64,000 nt of DNA, from NCBI RefSeq assembly GCF_021209385.1, contig NZ_JAJOIL010000028.1, positions 151,068 to 215,067 on the forward strand, given 5' to 3'. The notes under the pieces are model-generated. The model was not told where the DNA came from and searched no databases. It saw only the letters and a program-made list of their open reading frames with translations. The stretch is from Seleniivibrio sp. (lineage in GTDB: Bacteria > Chrysiogenota > Deferribacteres > Deferribacterales > Geovibrionaceae). The translations under genes were made by a program, and so were the position numbers. Of this stretch, positions 59,228 to 64,000 are shown piece after piece; within the stretch, counting starts at the first letter, position 1, and each line of letters starts with the position of its first letter.

Positions 59228-61022
59228 ATATCCTGCCTTCTCCTTTTTCGTGGCAAACAATGCACTGGTTCGCCCTCAGCATGGAAGCCAGCTCATTGTT
59301 GTTCAGAATCCTCGAATGGTCTCGGACAACATCAGACGTCACATCCTGCTTTCCGTTCTTTATGCTGTACAGCGAATCAAGCGGTTTTTCGCATTTATCG
59401 CAAAGATATGCGCTGTTTATATTCTTATTTGTAACAGACACAAGCCCCTGACCAAAGCCCGCAAAAGCAAGCTTTGTATGGCAAGTTTCACAGCTCACCG
59501 CTTTTTTGCCCGTGTTGTGACTGTAAAACGGTGCAAATTTGAAGTTCTTCACACCCCTGTAGTTGAAAACGTGATCGTCCAGCACCTTATTGCCTTTTTC
59601 ATCCAGCACGGTCAGAAACGTCTGACAGCCTGGGGTCACAGGAGATATCTTTCCGCGCTGGTTGACACCAAGAGGAAACGGAAAAAGTGTCCTGAAATCC
59701 TCCGTTTCGCTGAACGCCCCGTATGTGTCCTGACCTTTGATCAGGTCTGTCATCTTTTCGCTCTTGTCGTATGTAGTGTGGCAGCCGTAGCACTGCACAA
59801 CTGTATTTGAATGGCAGGTGTAACATTCCATGCGATCGTGACCGTATACTCCGTGGTTGTCGGTACCCTTGACCGTCTTTATCTCAATGCGCTTGCCTTC
59901 GCGCTTGGTATACAGATAATACTTTCCTTTCTCTTTGCGCACATTGGAATACATCCGACCTTTGGATGTCAGTACCATTTCGTCGCCGTAATTCACTCTG
60001 AAAGCGTAGTTCTGGGATTCTCTTACGGGTCTGCTGTTCTCTTTGGTTACCTTCTGCGTTTTCGGGAGCGCGCTCTCCGTGCCGTGGCAGTCCTCGCAGG
60101 CGGTCTCAATCTGCATGTACATGTTCTCATACATGTAACCGTCACCCATCATATCCGCCGAGGTGTGGCAGTCGATGCACTCCATGCCGAAATCGAAATG
60201 GATGTCCGCCTGCATGTGGCGCACGTTGCGCACGCCGTCTATCAGATCGGGTCCCGGATAGCCGCCGCTTGTGGGAACAAGCGAGTTGTTGCCGTCGTAA
60301 AACCCTTCATATGAGAGAGCTATACGACCGCTTCTGTTGTGGCATGTCAGGCATACGTCGTTTGACGGCAATGCCGAAATCTCGTGTTTTTCAGGATACG
60401 GTCCTTTGCCGTGGATACTCCTGTCGCCGCCCTTGTACGTTCCCTCAACCGAATGATTAAAGTGACAGGCTGAACAACCTGACGAGTGGTGGGCGCGGTA
60501 GCCCTCCAGCTTGTCGTAACCGACGTGGCATGCGGAACAGAATTTTCTGTAAAGTTCGCCCGAAAGTTCCTCAAGTTCAGCCACAGACGGTCTCTTCTGC
60601 GGACTGCCCTCCGCATCGAACCCGTCGGCTCCGTGGGTACTGTATAGTTTACCCTTGTAGTCGTCCCAAGCTTGCTGTGAATTCTTTATCATCCCTGTTG
60701 CAGTATACATGAGCGTCTTTGAGACCCGCTCAAGCTGATATTGATGGCACTGCCCGCAGGTTTTATCCCAGACAGACGGATCCCCGGGATTTCTCCCGCC
60801 CAGCATATTCGCATGGGCGACCTTCTTGTCAGCCGCCTTCGGATCGCCGCCATGGCACTGTTCGCAGGGGATCTCATGGTTTTTTGAAGGATACTCAATT
60901 CCGGAATGGCAGTCCGTCGACATACAGCCCACAACCGCTTCGCCCGTGTGATAGAATCCGAAATACACAAACGCAGCGGCGCATACCGTTAAAATGATTC
61001 CTGCAATTATATATTTCAGCAT
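59163..61022 (-). CDS. Large multiheme c-type cytochrome (11 canonical heme sites plus two unusual)
   Basis: 619 residues. An uncleaved-looking N-terminal helix (residues 4-22) is followed by GCMSTDCH, a CX4CH site; then 11 CXXCH motifs (CEQCH, CGQCH, CSACH twice, CLTCH, CIDCH, CEDCH, CYTCH, CYGCH, CETCH, CIVCH), and CDKCE, which has Glu in place of His. CX4CH sites are known to bind heme in some cytochromes c3. A membrane-anchored start resembles NapC/NrfH-type quinol-linked cytochromes, though the rest does not. Electron carrier between the inner membrane and outer partners. Confidence 0.85.
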   Translation of the reverse strand: MLKYIIAGIILTVCAAAFVYFGFYHTGEAVVGCMSTDCHSGIEYPSKNHEIPCEQCHGGDPKAADKKVAHANMLGGRNPGDPSVWDKTCGQCHQYQLERVSKTLMYTATGMIKNSQQAWDDYKGKLYSTHGADGFDAEGSPQKRPSVAELEELSGELYRKFCSACHVGYDKLEGYRAHHSSGCSACHFNHSVEGTYKGGDRSIHGKGPYPEKHEISALPSNDVCLTCHNRSGRIALSYEGFYDGNNSLVPTSGGYPGPDLIDGVRNVRHMQADIHFDFGMECIDCHTSADMMGDGYMYENMYMQIETACEDCHGTESALPKTQKVTKENSRPVRESQNYAFRVNYGDEMVLTSKGRMYSNVRKEKGKYYLYTKREGKRIEIKTVKGTDNHGVYGHDRMECYTCHSNTVVQCYGCHTTYDKSEKMTDLIKGQDTYGAFSETEDFRTLFPFPLGVNQRGKISPVTPGCQTFLTVLDEKGNKVLDDHVFNYRGVKNFKFAPFYSHNTGKKAVSCETCHTKLAFAGFGQGLVSVTNKNINSAYLCDKCEKPLDSLYSIKNGKQDVTSDVVRDHSRILNNNELASMLRANQCIVCHEKGEGRIYGKKFSYDSVLSDPVHKPLLR

Positions 61023-61104
61023 CTACCCACCAAAGATTTTTTCTGATTATATGAGATATTGAATGGAAAATAAAGCGGGGCATAAAGCCCCGCCAAAAAA
61101 TTGA

Positions 61105-61320
61105 TTAACAGCCCTGAAGTTTGAAGCCGGGTTTAGCGCCCACAGCTTCCACTTTCACCGCGTCGCCGGCCTTAACATCAATTGCGCTGTCCAGCTTAAT
61201 TGTAATGTTTGTTCCGTCAACGCTTGTAACTTTACCTTTGGAGGATTTTGCAGCAGCGATAGCTATTCCCGCTGTAACAACCATCACCGCAAGCACGATA
61301 ATTCCAAGTTTCTTTTTCAT
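61105..61320 (-). CDS. Small secreted protein ending in Gly-Cys
   Basis: 71 residues: signal peptide (MKKKLGIIVLAVMVVTAGIA) then a mature part of about 48 residues, GKVTSVDGTNITIKLDSAID and VKAGDAVKVEAVG, resembling a small beta barrel of OB/SH3 type, ending GFKLQGC. The only cysteine is the last residue. GGAG precedes the ATG. It lies between the porin and the cytochrome genes, the position I recall for small ExtJ in Geobacter. The terminal Cys could carry a persulfide or bind a partner. Confidence 0.7.
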   Translation of the reverse strand: MKKKLGIIVLAVMVVTAGIAIAAAKSSKGKVTSVDGTNITIKLDSAIDVKAGDAVKVEAVGAKPGFKLQGC

Positions 61321-61348
61321 TTCATCATCTCCTTTCGCTTGTTTTCAA

Positions 61349-62551
61349 TTAAAATCTGACCTGCATATACAGTTCAAATGTGTCAAAGTCCTGATAGTTG
61401 GTGTTTGAGCCTACTTCTTTGTCAAAGTCAGTCTGTGAATACTGTGCAGTTATTTTGATTTTGTCTTCGTCGATATAGTAGTTCACACCGGCAGCGGCAA
61501 ATTTGACCTCATTGTCATAGTAGCCGTTGAGGTTTGCGAATGTGAAATCATCATAGCGTCCGAAGAACTGCACCTGACCGGGACCCACTTTAAAGGGAAG
61601 CATATAGCCAGCTTTAACATAGTAGCCGTCACGCTCGCCGTAGAGACCATATGAATTGGAGTCAGGATCAGCGCCCTTGTAAGCGTCGTCAAAGCTGATA
61701 TTCAGATATGCGCCGGACAGAGTGAAAGTTCCTGCCGCAGTTGGGACCTCACCGAAGATATCGTATGAGTAGGCAGCATAGTCCTTCTTGTCTGCATAGT
61801 TGTCAACGTCGGCATATACCGCATCAGGCTCATACTGATAGGAAGCGCCTGCTGTCAGCACTGTTTTCTTGCCGAAATATGTACCCTTGTAGCCATAGCC
61901 GGATTCCTTGTCGAAAAGGGACACATGGACACGACCGGTATAGCGGAGGTTTGAGCCGGGATCGGGAGAACCGTCGTCAGAATCGCTTGTACGGCCTTCC
62001 TGAATCTCACCCCTGACCTGTATCATATTTTCAAGAAACTCCGCGCGCGCACCGATACCTTTGTCGCGGCTTGTTTTAAAGGGCGCGTATACAAAGTATG
62101 AACGGTCGAGCGTCAGCGGGTTGAAACAGCCTTCAAGGTTTTCCCTTGTGAGGGAGTGCTTGAACTTACCGAGAATTATGTCGAAATTCTCGAAAGGGGT
62201 ATATCTGATCTGAGCGTCAAGAAGATAGAAATCTTTGCCGTCGTCGTCAGATATGTCAACATACAGCGGATTTATGTTCTTGTCTTCAATGTACTCTGTC
62301 TGCACATAAAAACTGAGCTGTTCGTTGTATGTTCCGATGAAACCGAGTCTGTTTCTTCTGAAGTTGAACTCGTTGGTGCCATCTTCCGCATTTTCTCCGC
62401 TGCCGGTGTTTCTGCCTGTATAGCCGAACTGAGCGTCATAAAAGAATTGCAGATATTTTCCATCGCCAAGCTCAATGGGCTTGAAGGCAAACGCGCTTCC
62501 CGCACACATGAGCATCAGCATCAGAACGGTTAATATTTTTGTCTTAAACAT
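61349..62551 (-). CDS. Porin-like outer-membrane barrel (OprO/OprP type)
   Basis: 400 residues; signal peptide ending in GSAFA, then many amphipathic strands with FNFRRNRLGFIGTYNEQLSF and YVQTEYIEDKN as in phosphate-selective porin-like proteins, ending in LYMQVRF with terminal Phe. It is 22 bp after the rhodanese gene. It may let an oxyanion in, or house a cytochrome as an outer-membrane conduit; the second idea rests on gene order. Confidence 0.8.
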   Translation of the reverse strand: MFKTKILTVLMLMLMCAGSAFAFKPIELGDGKYLQFFYDAQFGYTGRNTGSGENAEDGTNEFNFRRNRLGFIGTYNEQLSFYVQTEYIEDKNINPLYVDISDDDGKDFYLLDAQIRYTPFENFDIILGKFKHSLTRENLEGCFNPLTLDRSYFVYAPFKTSRDKGIGARAEFLENMIQVRGEIQEGRTSDSDDGSPDPGSNLRYTGRVHVSLFDKESGYGYKGTYFGKKTVLTAGASYQYEPDAVYADVDNYADKKDYAAYSYDIFGEVPTAAGTFTLSGAYLNISFDDAYKGADPDSNSYGLYGERDGYYVKAGYMLPFKVGPGQVQFFGRYDDFTFANLNGYYDNEVKFAAAGVNYYIDEDKIKITAQYSQTDFDKEVGSNTNYQDFDTFELYMQVRF

Positions 62552-62573
62552 AATTTTTACTCTCCGGTTTTAA

Positions 62574-63872
62574 TCAGCATCCGCTGGGACCGCTGGGAGT
62601 TGTTCCAGAATCGTCTGAGTCGCTGTCGTCAGTGTCGGTGTCGTCACCAGTATCATCATCGGAAGCGACATACGCTTTGTCAGTCTCTTCGATCTCGTTG
62701 CCTGTTCCTGTGTATGTTGAGTTCACATTGAACATGATAACGCCGAGAGCGTCTTTCCATGATGTTGTTGCAGACAATGTTGCCGTCTGAGGAGCGACTG
62801 TGATAAGACCGTTTGCAACTGTAGGAGCAGCTGTTGAAAGCTTGAACGTGTCATATGCAAGTATTCCTGTGTTTGTTGTGCTTGACTGAAGAGGTCCGCC
62901 AAGAGCAACTATAGCGCCTGTTGTGTCGCTGGTTGCTGTGTTTGCAGCTCTAACGGCAGGGACACTCGCAGAGTTGGTATAATACATGAATGAGGAAGTT
63001 CCCCAATACACTTCTTCGGAAGCGTAGGAAGCGCCTCTTTCATAACCCGCATGGCTTGACCAGGCAGACCATGAACCGTCATAAAGGGCTACATTGTCAT
63101 ATCCAAGTACTTCTTTAATGTAATAGTAAACAGGTGTCGCGGAATAGCCGGACATACAGTGAACGACTATCGTATCGGTCGATTTCACACCGGCAGCTGT
63201 GAGAAGCGCTTCGCCTGATGTTTTATCAAGAAACTTTCCGCTGACAATAACAGAGGCAGCGTTAATACCTGTTACAGCGCCCTTGATACGTCCGCTGAAA
63301 GCAACTGAACCCTGTGTTCCCGCACTTCTGACGTCGATAACTTTTACAGAACCTGCTCTTACAAGATCTATAACGTTTTTAGTTGTTACACGGGCTGCAT
63401 CGTGCAGACCGGGAAGATTTTTTACTGAAAAAGTGCTGTCCGCGGGATCAACTGATGCAGAAGAAGTATCCACAAGAGATGCATCGACAGCTTTAACAGC
63501 AGCTACACCGCCATCCAGAACTTTTATCTTGGATTCGGAGAATCCCCAATAGTAAAACAGCCACCAAGCTCTTGTCAGATCATAGTTGCTTGACGAGAGA
63601 GCAGAGTTTGTAAATACGATGACAGTGTCTTTTGTAACGCCCATATCCTGAATCATCTTGTCCATAGTGGCGCCTGTTGTCGCCATTCTGGCAGAGGTTG
63701 CTCTTGCGTCTATAGAGTCGATGGGACCTTCCGCTCTGTATTCGTCAAGAGCGAAACCAGTGATATCGGATTTGCTGAGAGAACCGATGATCCTGTCAGC
63801 TGTGGTTGAAAAATCTGTTTGTACGTCAACGATAAGTACGGGATAACCCGCTCCTGTTTTCGCAGAAGAGGT
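62574..63872 (-). pseudogene. Tandem rhodanese-domain protein, 5' end removed by an IS element
   Basis: The reading frame is open from the IS junction (about 63872) to the TGA at 62574, about 432 codons with no native start. The first domain (YPVLIVDVQTDFS to TVIVFTNSALSSS) lacks a catalytic Cys; the second has VKVIDVRSAGTQG and IVVHCMSGYSATP with the persulfide Cys. An Asp/Ser/Thr-rich tail (DDDTGDDTDTDDSDSDDSG) ends in GPSGC. An internal ATG at 63686 could yield a shorter product. First gene of the porin/cytochrome set; intact relatives would be exported, perhaps as lipoproteins. Confidence 0.8.
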
Positions 63873-63873
63873 T

Positions 63874-64000
63874 TATAGTGGACCTATTGTCAAGACATCA
63901 GTTTACTATTTCTTAGTAAATATTATGCCGCCATCTTCATCTGATTCATGTGCACTTCCATAGGTCTCTTATATCCCAAAGCTGAATGCAGCCTTCTGTT
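63874..64000. mobile_element. 3' end of an IS3-family insertion sequence
   Basis: From about 63874 (TATAGTGGACCTATTGTCAA, the presumed end) to the window edge. It contains the last codons of a transposase reading towards the rhodanese gene. The rest of the element and its other end lie outside the window. Confidence 0.75.
63923..64000 (-). CDS. IS3-family transposase OrfB, C-terminal end (partial)
   Basis: The last 25 codons read NRRLHSALGYKRPMEVHMNQ then MKMAA and a TAA at 63923-63925. The N-R-x-L-H-S-A-L-G-Y-K-x-P-M-E phrase is the usual C-terminal end of the DDE integrase domain in IS3-family OrfB. The gene runs off the window edge. Confidence 0.85.
   Translation of the reverse strand, partial: NRRLHSALGYKRPMEVHMNQMKMAA

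Noticed and set aside
62550..62580. Possible selenocysteine TGA after the terminal Cys of the rhodanese (Gly-Cys-TGA)
   Set aside because: Reading on adds only nine codons before TAA, and I see no bacterial SECIS hairpin just after the TGA; the next gene's start also lies there. An ordinary stop is simpler.
1..64000. CRISPR array, rRNA genes or a recognised defence system
   Set aside because: No regularly spaced repeats, no rRNA sequence and no restriction, Cas or abortive-infection gene beyond the RelE-type toxin-antitoxin pair.

Overview
The window looks like the chromosome of a Gram-negative, anaerobically respiring, chemotactic bacterium. Evidence for an outer membrane: porin-like barrels, an LpxR-type lipid A deacylase, lipoproteins and many exported multiheme c-type cytochromes. 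It also has RNase J, the carboxyspermidine route to spermidine and MetNIQ. My best guess is a member of the Deferribacterota (Geovibrio/Denitrovibrio/Seleniivibrio-like), but this rests on gene content only and no marker gene proves it.

Left part (1-13 kb): a WecA/TagO-type phosphoglycosyl transferase; a complete four-gene spermidine pathway (speA, carboxyspermidine dehydrogenase, nspC, speB) behind a strong sigma70 promoter; a ZraSR-like two-component pair with a Met-rich sensor loop; an outer-membrane-like protein; a type II NADH dehydrogenase whose 3' end runs into a RelBE-type toxin-antitoxin module; and a frameshifted PH-domain gene. From 13.4 to 19.75 kb lies a compact AT-rich integrative element in the 3' end of a CAU-anticodon tRNA. 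It has an 18-bp att duplication, TACCGTCA octamers paired 12 bp apart at both ends, a P4-type integrase, AlpA, a RepA-like ATPase and cargo of small exported or membrane proteins.

Middle (19.8-46 kb) is mostly housekeeping: LivK-type binding protein, a FliA-promoter-driven cluster of small YjfB-like proteins, an rnj-uppP-ftsK-dihydroorotate-dehydrogenase-like operon, a divergent UbiD-like protein, an MCP, UbiE, a signalling operon (degenerate kinase, receiver, HDOD, PP2C phosphatase), metNIQ, LpxR, and a ribose regulon (rbsRK diverging from rbsDACB) with palindromic operator candidates. A dispersed imperfect palindrome (GATCGCTTC...GACGAAGCA) occurs three times, once inside the rbs operon.

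Right part (46-64 kb) is the most distinctive: a dense respiratory region, all on the minus strand. In transcription order it reads rhodanese (5' end cut off by an IS3-family element), porin, 71-residue secreted protein ending in Gly-Cys, an 11-13-heme cytochrome, a 10-heme cytochrome; then a PsrABC/PhsABC-type molybdenum reductase (Mo subunit, four-cluster ferredoxin, NrfD); then a Rieske-cytochrome b-tetraheme cytochrome c set with its own apparent promoter; then a NarXL-like sensor/regulator; then an exported flavoprotein of the fumarate reductase fold that lacks the expected catalytic residues, an outer-membrane protein and a 7-heme cytochrome. The first five genes have the same order of protein types that I recall for extHIJKL of Geobacter sulfurreducens. 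I infer a system for respiring a sulfur, selenium or other oxyanion, linked to quinone oxidation and possibly to an outer-membrane electron conduit.
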